Origin: Sellimonas sp963559135
GTDB taxonomy: Bacteria; Bacillota; Clostridia; Lachnospirales; Lachnospiraceae
Assembly: GCA_963559135.1 (NCBI GenBank)
Contig: CAUWJP010000010.1
Span: 13,876-77,875, forward strand
Reading direction: 5' to 3'
Length of the DNA: 64,000 nucleotides
Each line of letters starts with the position of its first letter. The stretch's first letter is position 1. The notes under the pieces are model-generated. The model saw nothing but the letters and a program-made list of their open reading frames with translations. It made no database searches and was not told where the DNA came from. Positions 33,583-43,139 of the stretch are shown here, piece by piece. The translations under genes were made by a program, and so were the position numbers.

Positions 33583-34914
33583 ATGGAAGAAATCAGATAT
33601 ATCGAAGGAAATGTAAAAAATCAGCAAGAGGAGCTTAGTCTTCTGGAACATGCAGGGGAGATTGTGGAAATACACGGAAGCATCTATAAGATCCGGAAGA
33701 TGAGAGGATTTGCATTTGTTCTGCTGCGAACGGCAAAACACGTGATTCAGTGTGTCTATTCCGAAGAGAAGGCATCCTTTTCTCTGGAGGAGCTGGAAGA
33801 GGAGAGCTGTGTAATCTTTCGGGCGGAAGTGGTAAAGGAAGAGCGGTCACGGACCGGTGTGGAGTTACATCTGATCGGGATGGAAGTACTATCAAAGCCG
33901 TATGAAAAAAGTCCGGTGGTCATCAATCAAAAGCAGGTGGACACATCTATTGTCACACTGCTGGACTACCGCCCGTTGACCCTTCGTAATGAAAAAGAAC
34001 GTGCTATTTTCCGGATCCAGAATGGTATTACCGAAGCGGTACGCAGATTTTTGAAAGAGAAGGGATTTACAGAGATTCACACACCGAAGATTGGATCCGC
34101 AGGGGCCGAAGGAGGAGCCAATATTTTCCGGCTGGACTATTTTGGAAAGGAGGCTTATCTGGCCCAGAGTCCGCAGTTTTATAAGCAGATGATGGTAGGT
34201 GTCTATGAGAGGGTCTTTGAGATCGCGCCGGTATTCCGGGCGGAGAAACATGACACCTCCAGACATTTAAATGAGTATACAAGCGTGGACTTTGAGATGG
34301 GATATGTGACAAGAGTGGAAGAGGTGATGGAGATGGAGGCTGCGATGCTGAAATTCGTATTCGCTTCTCTGCAAGAAGAGTGCAAAGAAGAGCTTGCCCT
34401 ATTTCAGGTGGAAATCCCGGAATGGAAAGAAATTCCGGCGATTCCATTTGCCAAAGCAAAAGAGATTGTCGCTCAGATTCGGAAAAGACCGGTGGAGGAG
34501 CCGGAAGACCTGGAACCGGAAGAAGAAAAGCTGCTTTCCGAATGGATTCTAAAAGAGACCGGAAGCGAGCTTGTCTTTGTGACCGAATATCCGGAGAAAA
34601 AGCGTCCATTCTATGCTATGGACAGCGAGACGAATCCGAACGTGACAAAAAGCTTCGACCTTCTTTACAAAGGTCTGGAAGTCACGACAGGAGGGCTTCG
34701 GATTCACAATTACGAGGAGCAGGTGTCGAAGATGAAACGAAGAGGCATGCATCCGGAAGCATTTGAAAGCTATCTCATGGCGCACAAGTGCGGACTTCCG
34801 CCGCACGGAGGACTGGGTCTTGGCCTGGAATGCTTCACAAGCAGGCTGCTTGGCTTTGAAAATGTACGCCGGGCATCCCTGTTTCCAAGAGACATACACC
34901 GGCTGGTACCGTAG
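33583..34914 (+). CDS. aspS: Aspartyl-tRNA synthetase, archaeal (probably non-discriminating) type
   Basis: 443 residues. N-terminal OB-fold anticodon-binding domain (about 20-115), then the class II core: motif 1 (TEIHTPKIGSAGAEGGANIF), motif 2 (APVFRAEKHDTSRHLNEYTS) and motif 3 (GLGLGLECFTSRLLG). Sequence wording follows archaeal-type AspRS, distinct from the longer bacterial AspRS (no GAD insertion) and from AsnRS. Such enzymes usually charge both tRNA-Asp and tRNA-Asn, with GatCAB finishing Asn-tRNA. Expression is probably controlled by the leader attenuator. The gap 33426-33582 holds only a possible 24-codon frame (33489-33563). Confidence 0.88.
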   Translation: MEEIRYIEGNVKNQQEELSLLEHAGEIVEIHGSIYKIRKMRGFAFVLLRTAKHVIQCVYSEEKASFSLEELEEESCVIFRAEVVKEERSRTGVELHLIGMEVLSKPYEKSPVVINQKQVDTSIVTLLDYRPLTLRNEKERAIFRIQNGITEAVRRFLKEKGFTEIHTPKIGSAGAEGGANIFRLDYFGKEAYLAQSPQFYKQMMVGVYERVFEIAPVFRAEKHDTSRHLNEYTSVDFEMGYVTRVEEVMEMEAAMLKFVFASLQEECKEELALFQVEIPEWKEIPAIPFAKAKEIVAQIRKRPVEEPEDLEPEEEKLLSEWILKETGSELVFVTEYPEKKRPFYAMDSETNPNVTKSFDLLYKGLEVTTGGLRIHNYEEQVSKMKRRGMHPEAFESYLMAHKCGLPPHGGLGLGLECFTSRLLGFENVRRASLFPRDIHRLVP

Positions 34915-35093
34915 GAAAGCAAAAAACCCCTGGGTTAATGGCTGGAGGCGACAATGTGAAAGTGTTTGATGGTATGTTTTAATTCTAAAGATTTCGCAGG
35001 CAGAACAGAAACGATAGAGTCTTGGGAAGTACCTGGAAATTCATAGCGATAACGAGGCAGTGATTTTAATACTAATAGTAGGAGATTTATAAA

Positions 35094-35774
35094 ATGAAAA
35101 AGAATGTTATGGTTTTAGAAGATGATGCTGATTTAGCAGAGGGAATAGAATTATCTTTGCAAAGTGAAGAATTAAATTTTGTAATCTGTTCTACGATTGC
35201 GGATGCGAGGTTTGCTATACAAGAGCAAAAATTTGATTTAATGATTTTTGATATCAATCTGCCTGATGGTAACGGATTAGATTTTTGCCGAGAAATTAGA
35301 CAGAAAACATCAAGTCCGATTGCACTGCTTACAGCAAAAGATATGGAGCTGGATATTGTGAAAGGTTTAGAAAGCGGTGCAGATGATTATATTACAAAAC
35401 CATTCAGTTTAATGGTGCTTCGTGCCAGAATAAGAGCTTTACTTAGACGAAGCCCTGCAAGGAATGAGCAAGAATATAAGGATTCTGTTTTTTTGTTCCG
35501 CTTTGAAACTATGGAATTTTATAAAAACGGTATACCGATAGAATTAAGCAAAACAGAGCAACGCATTTTATATTTGTTAATATCAAATCCCAATATAATA
35601 ATAACAAGAGAACGTTTATTGGAATGGGTATGGCCAGATGGAACAGAGTACGTGGAAGATAATGCTCTGTCGGTTGGTATAAGGCGACTAAGAGATAAGC
35701 TTGAAGATGCTTCTTCTAATCCGAAGTATATTAAAACCGTATATGGACAGGGGTATATGTGGGAGAATATGTAA
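35094..35774 (+). CDS. OmpR-family response regulator (AT-rich module)
   Basis: 226 residues. Receiver with Asp53 (FDINLPDGNG), TAKDMELD and TKPFS, followed by an OmpR winged helix (ELSKTEQRILYLLISNPNII). First gene of an AT-rich run (35094-39995) with codons ending in A/T far more than in neighbours, suggesting transfer from a lower-GC donor. Immediately followed by its kinase. Resembles regulators of antimicrobial-peptide resistance ABC systems. Likely binds the direct repeat at 36746-36767. Confidence 0.9.
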   Translation: MKKNVMVLEDDADLAEGIELSLQSEELNFVICSTIADARFAIQEQKFDLMIFDINLPDGNGLDFCREIRQKTSSPIALLTAKDMELDIVKGLESGADDYITKPFSLMVLRARIRALLRRSPARNEQEYKDSVFLFRFETMEFYKNGIPIELSKTEQRILYLLISNPNIIITRERLLEWVWPDGTEYVEDNALSVGIRRLRDKLEDASSNPKYIKTVYGQGYMWENM

Positions 35775-36692
35775 ATGAATATATACGTTATTTTAACTTT
35801 AGCTGTAATTATAAATATCATAGTTGTATATTTCATAATCCGCTGGTATAGGAACAAATTGTTGGCTCAATATCGTAATTTTCTAAAAAAAACTGATGAA
35901 ATATTAGGGGGGAAACCAATAGAAATTTCTTATGATGAATCATTGGATTCAGCAATTTCTGAACGCCTTAGTCGGATTATGGAAATATCTCGTATGCAAA
36001 AGGAAACTGCTGAGGAAGAAAGGGATATTGTAAAGTCCTTAATTACGAATATCAGTCATCAGATTAGAACACCCCTTGCGAATATTACTTTATATACAGG
36101 TCTGCTCAAAGAAAGAATAAATGATTCAGAATCTATCCGATTGGCAGACAAAATAGAGAATAACGCGGACAAATTAAGCTTTTTTATGAAAGAATTGCTT
36201 AAATCTTCTTATGCGGAACAAGAAATTATCTCTGTCTCACCTAAGAATATTGACTTAAGTACTGTAATCAAAAAAAGCTGTCAGTCTGTTGAATTAGACG
36301 CAATGAAAAAAGAAATTCAACTTATTTCAGAGTACCATACTTGTAACATATATGCTGACTCTAAATGGACAGAGGAAGTTTTTACGAATATTCTTGAAAA
36401 TGCTATAAAATATTCTCATAATGGAGCAAATGTAACGATTCAATCTGTTTTATATGAGTCCTTTGTCTGTGTTAGGGTTATTGATAATGGTATCGGTATT
36501 CCGGAAGAAGAGCAAGGAAAAATTTTTCAAAGATTTTATCGAGGGACAAACGTGACAGATAAACAAGGCTTTGGAATTGGATTATATTTAGCCAGAGAAG
36601 TATTAAGAAAACAGCAGGGGTACATAAAAGTAAAGTCGAAATTAAATAAGGGAACGACAGTCGAGATTTTCCTATCCCGCGAAGATTTCTAA
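35775..36692 (+). CDS. Sensor histidine kinase, intramembrane-sensing-like
   Basis: 305 residues. A single N-terminal membrane helix (about 3-25) and no extracytoplasmic domain; H-box ISHQIRTPL, N-box LENAIKYS, G-boxes DNGIGIP and FGIGLYLA. The missing sensor domain fits kinases that are switched by a partner ABC transporter, as in Bce-type systems. The stop of the regulator is immediately followed by its ATG, so they are translated together. Confidence 0.9.
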   Translation: MNIYVILTLAVIINIIVVYFIIRWYRNKLLAQYRNFLKKTDEILGGKPIEISYDESLDSAISERLSRIMEISRMQKETAEEERDIVKSLITNISHQIRTPLANITLYTGLLKERINDSESIRLADKIENNADKLSFFMKELLKSSYAEQEIISVSPKNIDLSTVIKKSCQSVELDAMKKEIQLISEYHTCNIYADSKWTEEVFTNILENAIKYSHNGANVTIQSVLYESFVCVRVIDNGIGIPEEEQGKIFQRFYRGTNVTDKQGFGIGLYLAREVLRKQQGYIKVKSKLNKGTTVEIFLSREDF

Positions 36693-36745
36693 TCAAATGA
36701 ACGAAGGCTTTTTTCTCAATCTTGAATTGTGTCAGAAGTGTCACT

Positions 36746-36782
36746 TTTGAGAAAGATTTGAGAAAGAAGTCTTTGTTATTAT
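36746..36782 (+). promoter_or_regulatory. Direct-repeat operator and promoter of the ABC genes
   Basis: TTTGAGAAAGA occurs twice, perfectly, at 36746-36756 and 36757-36767. The 11-base period is one helical turn, typical of OmpR-family binding sites. TATTAT at 36777-36782 would be the -10, with the repeats in place of a -35. Confidence 0.6.
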
Positions 36783-36811
36783 AAGGGAAAACAAGGAAAG
36801 GAAGATGAAAA

Positions 36812-37486
36812 ATGAAGATTCTATCAGTTAGAAATCTAAAAAAATATTATCAAATAGGAGAAAACACGGTAAAAGCTTTAGATGGTGTAAATTTAGATAT
36901 TGAAGAGGGGGAATTTCTGGCGATTGTCGGAACATCAGGAAGTGGCAAATCCACATTATTGCATATGCTTGGAGGATTGGATAATCCTACTTCGGGTGAA
37001 GTGGTGATAGGTGGAAAAGATATTTCAAAAATGTCTCGTGATGAATTGACTATTTACAGAAGAAGAAAAATCGGCTTTGTTTTTCAAAATTATAATCTTC
37101 TACCGCTTATGAACGTATATGAAAACATTGTACTTCCAATTAAACTGGACGGGATTAAGCCAGATGAGGATTATGTCGATGAAATACTTCGATTATTAAA
37201 ATTGGAAAGTAAAAAGTATTCTATGCCTAATCAATTATCCGGTGGACAGCAACAAAGGGTAGCATTGGCAAGAGCATTAGCAACTAAACCCACAATTATT
37301 TTTGCTGATGAGCCAACAGGAAATCTTGACAGTCGGACAAGCCAAGATGTATTGGGATTGATGAAAGTATCCAGTCAGAAGCTGGCACAAACAATAGTTA
37401 TGATAACACACAATGACGAAATTGCTCAGTTAGCAGACAGGATTATCCGTCTTGAAGATGGTAAAATTGTGAAAGGCGGTGAATAG
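36812..37486 (+). CDS. ABC transporter ATP-binding protein (BceA/LolD type)
   Basis: 224 residues. Walker A GTSGSGKS, Q-loop FQNYNLL, signature LSGGQQQR, Walker B IIFADEPTGNLD, H-loop ITHND. The motif set is that of the LolD/MacB/BceA group. Its partner permease starts at 37488, one base after this stop. In this layout (regulator, kinase, ATPase, 10-helix-type permease) the system usually confers resistance to cationic or lantibiotic peptides; the substrate is not determinable. Confidence 0.92.
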   Translation: MKILSVRNLKKYYQIGENTVKALDGVNLDIEEGEFLAIVGTSGSGKSTLLHMLGGLDNPTSGEVVIGGKDISKMSRDELTIYRRRKIGFVFQNYNLLPLMNVYENIVLPIKLDGIKPDEDYVDEILRLLKLESKKYSMPNQLSGGQQQRVALARALATKPTIIFADEPTGNLDSRTSQDVLGLMKVSSQKLAQTIVMITHNDEIAQLADRIIRLEDGKIVKGGE

Positions 37487-37487
37487 A

Positions 37488-39995
37488 ATGCTCAAAGTCA
37501 ATAACAAAAAAGTGATAAGAGACCTTGCAAAAACAACGTATTCTGCACATAAAAAGCGAAATGCTTTGACGATTACAGCTATCTTTTTGACAACTTTTTT
37601 GATATGTACAGTGGTATCTATCGGATTAAGTTACTGGGACACAGTAGCTCTCCGTCAACAAAGAATGCAAGGCATGGATTATGATATAGCATTAACAGAA
37701 CCTCGAGACGATCAGGTGTCCGCAATTCGTGACATGGAAGAAGTAAAATATGCCGGTCTATGTGTAAAATGTGCTGTTTTGTCTCAATATGGCGATAAAG
37801 AACTGGATAAAATGAGATTGTTCTGGCTGGATGACACTTGCTGGGAAAAACAAACCATACCTTCTCTTGATTATTACAAAGGAAAATACCCTCGACAAGA
37901 AAATGAAATTATGCTTTCGAAGAGTGCTTTAAAAGCAATGGGGATTACAAAACCTAGAATTGGCATGGAATTACCTGTGATATATCAAACTTTAGCCGAT
38001 AATAGTCAGAATGAAGATATTGAAAAAACGTTTATTTTAAGTGGCTGGTTTTTGGATTATTCAGGAACGGATAAAGGATTTATTTCAAAGAAATTTTATC
38101 AGTCAACAGGAGTTCTACAAACAGATTTTACGAATGGAGAGTTAAAGATTTCTCTTGTAAATCCACTTTATTCAGAAAGTGATATAACAGAAATACAAAA
38201 CCAGATTAGCCTATCACGGAATCAGATTATTGATGCTGATTATGATACGATTTCCAATTTCTGTAAAACAATTATCGGACTTCTTCTGTTGTTGATACTG
38301 ATTTTTATGAGTGGCTATTTGTTTATTTATAATACACTGTATATTTCTGTTAATAAGGATATACGTTATTATGGACAACTGAAAACCATTGGTACTACTT
38401 CTGTTCAAATAAAAAAAATGATAGATAAGCAAATAATGTGGAACACGATAATTGGAATTCCTCTGGGATTGTGTTGTTCCGCTGTTGTAGGAAAAATTAT
38501 AATTCCACAGCTATTGCATGCTTTTAATCCATCAATTATGACAAAGGATGTTGAAACAGTATCAGTATGGGTATATATCATTGCTACTGTGTTTTCATTT
38601 GTTACAACTGTATTCAGTGCATATAAGCCTGCTAAAATAGCCATGGAATGTTCTCCGGTAGAAGCCGTAAAATACATTGGAGTTTCTTCTTCGAATACGA
38701 AAAATAAAATTAGAAAAGGTGGAGATATACGTTCAATGGTAAGGATAAATCTGCTTCGAGATAAGAAGCAATTTTTTGTCATCATATGTTCATTGAGTTT
38801 GGCATTATCATTATTCCTCATAATGAATGTTGTGATTCGAGCAAATAATGCAACCAACATTTTAAATCATTCTTATGATTATGATTTGCGTATATTAAAT
38901 CAAACTTTACTTTCTGATAATGAAGAACAGGTTATCACGGATGACTTGATTAAAAATATAAAAAAAATAGAGGGGGTAAAAGATGTCAGAATTCTGGAAT
39001 CTATAACGGCAACCGTGCCATACCAAGAAGACGTATATGGAGAATATTATAAAGAATTATACCAATCCAGATATACTCCCGGCAATTATGATAAAGATAT
39101 CGAAATGTATAAACAACAGAGCGATTATGACAATAACTTGTTTAGCTGCAGAGTTGTAGGGATTGATGATTTAGAATTTGACAAATTAAATCAAAAATTG
39201 GAGACACCTCTTGATAAAGAAGCATTTGAAAATGGTGAAATTGCCTTTGCATCTAAAATCTTTACTAAAGGAGATAATGGTATAGTAGGAAAAAAGGTTA
39301 ATTTTTCTATTCCGACTGGTAAAAATCCGAGCAAAGAAGAATCCATTACGATAGAGGCTTTGACGGATTTTCCGGCTTATTATTCTGCTGGATACAATCC
39401 TGACCTGATCATCAGTGACGATTATTTTGAGAAAGTTGTACAACAACCATTGATTGAAATCATTAAAGTGGATTACGAAGAACCTTTTTCTAAGAGTACC
39501 GAAGATTCAATTATGGATTTGATAAAAGAGAATAAACTTTTGTCTGTTGATTCAAAACTGGACAGATATTCTGAAATGAAAAATTCGGAAAACCAAATTA
39601 CAGTATTGGGGGGAAGTATCGGATTAATTGTTATGTTGCTTGCGATTTCGAATTATTTAAATATGATGTCTGCCAGTATCCAAAACCGTTCCAAAGAATT
39701 TGCTGTTTTGGAAAGTATAGGTATGACTAGAAAACAAATAAAGAAGATGGCTGTTTCTGAAAGTATATGTTATGCGATTCTGTCTATTGCCATTTCAATG
39801 ATTATAGGATTGCCGGCAAGCTACTTTGTATTTGAAAATCTCAATATATACAGGATTCCATTTTCGTTTCCAATAGTGAATAATATGATTTTGTTTCTGT
39901 TTATTATTTTGATTTGCATTTTATCAACACTATTGATTTTGAGGAAAACGAAAGATGAAAGCATAATAGAATTATTACGGCAAGATGAAATCTAA
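37488..39995 (+). CDS. FtsX-like ABC permease (antimicrobial-peptide type)
   Basis: 835 residues from ATG 37488 (AAAGGCGGTG upstream; GTG 37479 also in frame). Helix 1 near 30-52, an extracytoplasmic region (about 55-255), three helices (about 260-390), a second pair-start helix near 430, a large extracytoplasmic domain (about 450-700), and three final helices (about 705-830) with FAVLESIGMTRKQIKKM before one of them. Two FtsX units thus frame the protein, as in BceB/VraG-type permeases. AT-rich like the rest of the module. Confidence 0.88.
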   Translation: MLKVNNKKVIRDLAKTTYSAHKKRNALTITAIFLTTFLICTVVSIGLSYWDTVALRQQRMQGMDYDIALTEPRDDQVSAIRDMEEVKYAGLCVKCAVLSQYGDKELDKMRLFWLDDTCWEKQTIPSLDYYKGKYPRQENEIMLSKSALKAMGITKPRIGMELPVIYQTLADNSQNEDIEKTFILSGWFLDYSGTDKGFISKKFYQSTGVLQTDFTNGELKISLVNPLYSESDITEIQNQISLSRNQIIDADYDTISNFCKTIIGLLLLLILIFMSGYLFIYNTLYISVNKDIRYYGQLKTIGTTSVQIKKMIDKQIMWNTIIGIPLGLCCSAVVGKIIIPQLLHAFNPSIMTKDVETVSVWVYIIATVFSFVTTVFSAYKPAKIAMECSPVEAVKYIGVSSSNTKNKIRKGGDIRSMVRINLLRDKKQFFVIICSLSLALSLFLIMNVVIRANNATNILNHSYDYDLRILNQTLLSDNEEQVITDDLIKNIKKIEGVKDVRILESITATVPYQEDVYGEYYKELYQSRYTPGNYDKDIEMYKQQSDYDNNLFSCRVVGIDDLEFDKLNQKLETPLDKEAFENGEIAFASKIFTKGDNGIVGKKVNFSIPTGKNPSKEESITIEALTDFPAYYSAGYNPDLIISDDYFEKVVQQPLIEIIKVDYEEPFSKSTEDSIMDLIKENKLLSVDSKLDRYSEMKNSENQITVLGGSIGLIVMLLAISNYLNMMSASIQNRSKEFAVLESIGMTRKQIKKMAVSESICYAILSIAISMIIGLPASYFVFENLNIYRIPFSFPIVNNMILFLFIILICILSTLLILRKTKDESIIELLRQDEI

Positions 39996-40031
39996 ACGAA
40001 TTGGTTGAAATCTTTGAAATGCAACAGTTTA

Positions 40032-40169
40032 GATGAAAATTATTTTATTCGTACCACTACTGATGACAATGGAAATAAGAGACATCTGACTGCTAAAGAA
40101 TTTGACCTATTATATTTCCACTCAAGCCATAAAGGCCAGGCATTGCAATATTTATCGTTATTTGGTTAA
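40032..40169 (+). pseudogene. Probable winged-helix (response-regulator C-terminus) remnant
   Basis: A short frame reads RHLTAKEFDLLYFHSSHKGQ, very close to the core winged-helix segment (LTAKEFDLLYFLASHPGQ) of OmpR-type regulators, then runs into a stop. It has neither start codon nor receiver domain. It could be a leftover of the transferred module at 35094-39995. Confidence 0.4.
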
Positions 40170-40217
40170 TGGGAATGGTCATGGCAAAAATACAAAACTA
40201 AAAAAATAAAGAAAAAA

Positions 40218-40244
40218 TTAGCACTCGAGCGTTGACAGTGCTAA
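40218..40244 (+). promoter_or_regulatory. CIRCE operator upstream of clpB
   Basis: TTAGCACTC (40218-40226), nine-base spacer, CAGTGCTAA (40236-40244): 17 of 18 positions match. The repressor HrcA would cover the -35 box. Confidence 0.93.
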
Positions 40245-40260
40245 CAAAAAGTGTTATTGT
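40232..40260 (+). promoter_or_regulatory. clpB promoter
   Basis: TTGACA (40232-40237), 17-base spacer, TATTGT (40255-40260). The -35 lies inside the CIRCE, the usual arrangement for HrcA repression. Confidence 0.8.
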
Positions 40261-40333
40261 TATATCGTCGATAGAACAGACAAACAGGAACTGGAAATAG
40301 ATTAGAGAATTATTCGTAAGGAGGAAGAAAGGT

Positions 40334-42943
40334 ATGAATATTAATAAATTCACACAAAATTCTATGCTTGCGGTACAGGGATGCGAGAAAGTCGCAGACG
40401 AATACGGAAATCAGGAGATTGAGCAGGAGCATCTGCTTTATTCCCTGTTGACACAGGATGAGAGCCTGATTCTGAAGCTGATGGAAAAGCTTGGGATTCA
40501 GAAAGAACTGCTGATTGAGCGCGTAGAGCAGGCACTCAGAAAGCGTCCGAAAGTACAGGGCGGACAGCTTTATATCGGTCAGAATCTGAATAAGGTGCTG
40601 ATCCATGCGGAGGATGAAGCAAAGCAGATGGGAGACGAATATGTTTCGGTGGAGCATATTTTCCTTGCACTTCTGAAGTACGCAAACCGTGAGATCAAAG
40701 AAATTTTTAAAGAATTCAGCATTAATCGGGAGAATTTCCTGAGGGTGCTTTCCGAAGTCAGAGGTAACCAGAGAGTAACCAGCGACAATCCGGAAGCAAC
40801 CTATGATACACTGAACAAATACGGGTATGATCTGGTGGAGCGTGCCAGAGAGCAGAAGCTGGATCCGGTCATCGGTCGTGACGCCGAAATCCGGAATGTA
40901 GTTCGGATTCTTTCCCGTAAAACGAAGAATAATCCGGTGCTCATCGGAGAGCCAGGTGTCGGAAAGACTGCAGTTGTCGAAGGACTGGCACAGCGGATTG
41001 TCCGGGGGGACGTCCCGGAAGGACTGAAAGATAAAAAGCTGTTCGCACTGGATATGGGAGCGCTGGTAGCAGGTGCCAAATACCGGGGAGAGTTTGAGGA
41101 ACGTTTAAAAGCGGTTCTCGAAGAAGTGAAGAACAGTGACGGAGAAATTATTCTCTTCATTGATGAGCTGCATACGATCGTGGGAGCAGGAAAGACGGAA
41201 GGCTCCATGGATGCCGGCAATATGTTAAAGCCGATGCTGGCAAGGGGCGAGCTTCACTGTATTGGAGCGACCACGTTGGATGAATACCGGGAATATATTG
41301 AAAAAGACGCGGCTTTGGAACGGCGGTTCCAGCCGGTGATGGTAGAGGAACCGACGGTGGAGGATGCAATTTCCATTCTTCGTGGACTGAAAGAGCGGTA
41401 TGAAGTCTTCCATGGCGTGAAGATTACAGACAGCGCACTGGTAGCTGCGGCAACCTTATCAAACCGTTACATTTCCGACCGGTTTTTGCCGGATAAGGCA
41501 ATCGACCTGGTGGACGAGGCCTGTGCATTGATTAAGACGGAACTGGACTCCATGCCGACCGAGCTTGATGAACTTAGAAGAAGGACGATGCAGCTTGAGA
41601 TCGAGGAAGCAGCCCTCAAGAAAGAGGACGACCGGTTAAGCCAGGAGCGTCTTGTAAAACTGCAGCAGGAACTGGCGGAAAACAGAGAAGAATTTGCCAG
41701 ACAGAAAGCACAGTGGGATAATGAAAAATCATCTCTGGAGCGGGTACACCGTCTGCGTGAAGAGATTGAAAGCGTGAACCAGGAGATTCAAAAAGCCCAG
41801 AGCAGCTACGATCTGGAAAAGGCGGCAGAGCTTCAGTACGGCCGTCTCCCACAGCTGAAGAAACAGCTGGAGGAAGAAGAAGCGAGGGTTAAAGATGAAG
41901 ACATGTCTCTGGTACACGAGAGTGTAACAGAAGAAGAGATTGCGAAGATCGTTTCCAGATGGACCGGAATTCCGGTAGCCAAGTTAAATGAAAGCGAACG
42001 AAGCAAGACACTTCATCTGGATGAGCAGCTTCATAAACGGGTGATCGGACAGGATGAAGGTGTAACTAAGGTGACAGAAGCCATCATCCGTTCCAAAGCG
42101 GGTATCAAAGACCCGACAAAGCCGATCGGATCCTTCCTCTTCCTTGGACCAACCGGAGTCGGAAAGACCGAGCTTGCCAAGGCATTGGCAGAAAGCCTGT
42201 TTGACGATGAGAAGAACATGGTTCGTATCGATATGAGTGAGTACATGGAGAAATATTCCGTGTCCAGACTGATCGGAGCGCCTCCGGGATATGTCGGATA
42301 TGATGAGGGCGGACAGCTTACAGAGGCAGTCCGGAGAAAACCGTATTCAGTTGTCCTTTTTGATGAAGTGGAAAAGGCACATCCGGATGTATTCAATGTC
42401 CTCTTGCAGGTGCTGGATGACGGACGGATCACAGATTCTCAGGGACGGACGGTAGACTTTAAGAATACCATTCTGATCATGACATCCAATATCGGTTCCG
42501 CTCACCTGTTGGAAGGAATCGACGAAAACGGAAACATCCGTCCGGAAAATGAAGAACTTGTCATGAACGAACTGAAAGCACATTTCCGCCCGGAATTTCT
42601 GAATAGGCTGGATGAGATCATCATGTTCCGTCCATTGACGAAAGATAATATTACCGGAATTGTGGATCTGCTTGTCAAAGATGTCAATAAACGTCTGGCA
42701 GATCGGGATCTGCACATTGAACTGACAAAGGATGCCAAGAAGCACATCGTTGAGGGCGGCTATGATCCGATGTACGGTGCAAGACCGCTGAAACGGTATC
42801 TGCAGAAATATGTGGAAACTCTTGCAGCAAAGCTGATTTTGGAAGGAAATGTAGGCTCCGGTGATACGATTATCATCGATGAAAAGGACGGAGAATTGAC
42901 AGCAAGCACCGGAGGACGGGTGCCGATGGAATATCAGGAATAG
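40334..42943 (+). CDS. clpB: ATP-dependent chaperone ClpB
   Basis: 869 residues. N-terminal Clp repeat domain (about 1-145), first AAA+ domain with GEPGVGKT and IILFIDELHTIVG, the coiled-coil M-domain (about 400-520; EEAALKKEDDRLSQERLVKL), and second AAA+ domain with GPTGVGKT and VVLFDEVEKAHPD. A hexameric disaggregase that works with DnaK. The M-domain separates it from ClpC. HrcA control by the CIRCE at 40218. Terminator at 42986. Confidence 0.95.
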   Translation: MNINKFTQNSMLAVQGCEKVADEYGNQEIEQEHLLYSLLTQDESLILKLMEKLGIQKELLIERVEQALRKRPKVQGGQLYIGQNLNKVLIHAEDEAKQMGDEYVSVEHIFLALLKYANREIKEIFKEFSINRENFLRVLSEVRGNQRVTSDNPEATYDTLNKYGYDLVERAREQKLDPVIGRDAEIRNVVRILSRKTKNNPVLIGEPGVGKTAVVEGLAQRIVRGDVPEGLKDKKLFALDMGALVAGAKYRGEFEERLKAVLEEVKNSDGEIILFIDELHTIVGAGKTEGSMDAGNMLKPMLARGELHCIGATTLDEYREYIEKDAALERRFQPVMVEEPTVEDAISILRGLKERYEVFHGVKITDSALVAAATLSNRYISDRFLPDKAIDLVDEACALIKTELDSMPTELDELRRRTMQLEIEEAALKKEDDRLSQERLVKLQQELAENREEFARQKAQWDNEKSSLERVHRLREEIESVNQEIQKAQSSYDLEKAAELQYGRLPQLKKQLEEEEARVKDEDMSLVHESVTEEEIAKIVSRWTGIPVAKLNESERSKTLHLDEQLHKRVIGQDEGVTKVTEAIIRSKAGIKDPTKPIGSFLFLGPTGVGKTELAKALAESLFDDEKNMVRIDMSEYMEKYSVSRLIGAPPGYVGYDEGGQLTEAVRRKPYSVVLFDEVEKAHPDVFNVLLQVLDDGRITDSQGRTVDFKNTILIMTSNIGSAHLLEGIDENGNIRPENEELVMNELKAHFRPEFLNRLDEIIMFRPLTKDNITGIVDLLVKDVNKRLADRDLHIELTKDAKKHIVEGGYDPMYGARPLKRYLQKYVETLAAKLILEGNVGSGDTIIIDEKDGELTASTGGRVPMEYQE

Positions 42944-42985
42944 AAAAGCAAAGTTTCCGAGGAAAGTGACAGAAATGGAATATAG

Positions 42986-43028
42986 GCAGGAGGATCTTCT
43001 CTTGTATAGAGAAGTCCCCTGCTTTTTT
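42986..43028 (+). terminator. Terminator after clpB
   Basis: GCAGG-AGG-CTTCTCT pairs with AGAGAAG-CCC-CTGC with small mismatches, followed by TTTTTT. Confidence 0.7.
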
Positions 43029-43139
43029 GCTTATAGATAACAACCGATTTGCCTATAGAAAAAAAGTATTGGTAATTCTAATTTTCTCATGTATACAATA
43101 AATGAAAGAATCATGAGGAAAGTGGAGAAAGGGACGCGG

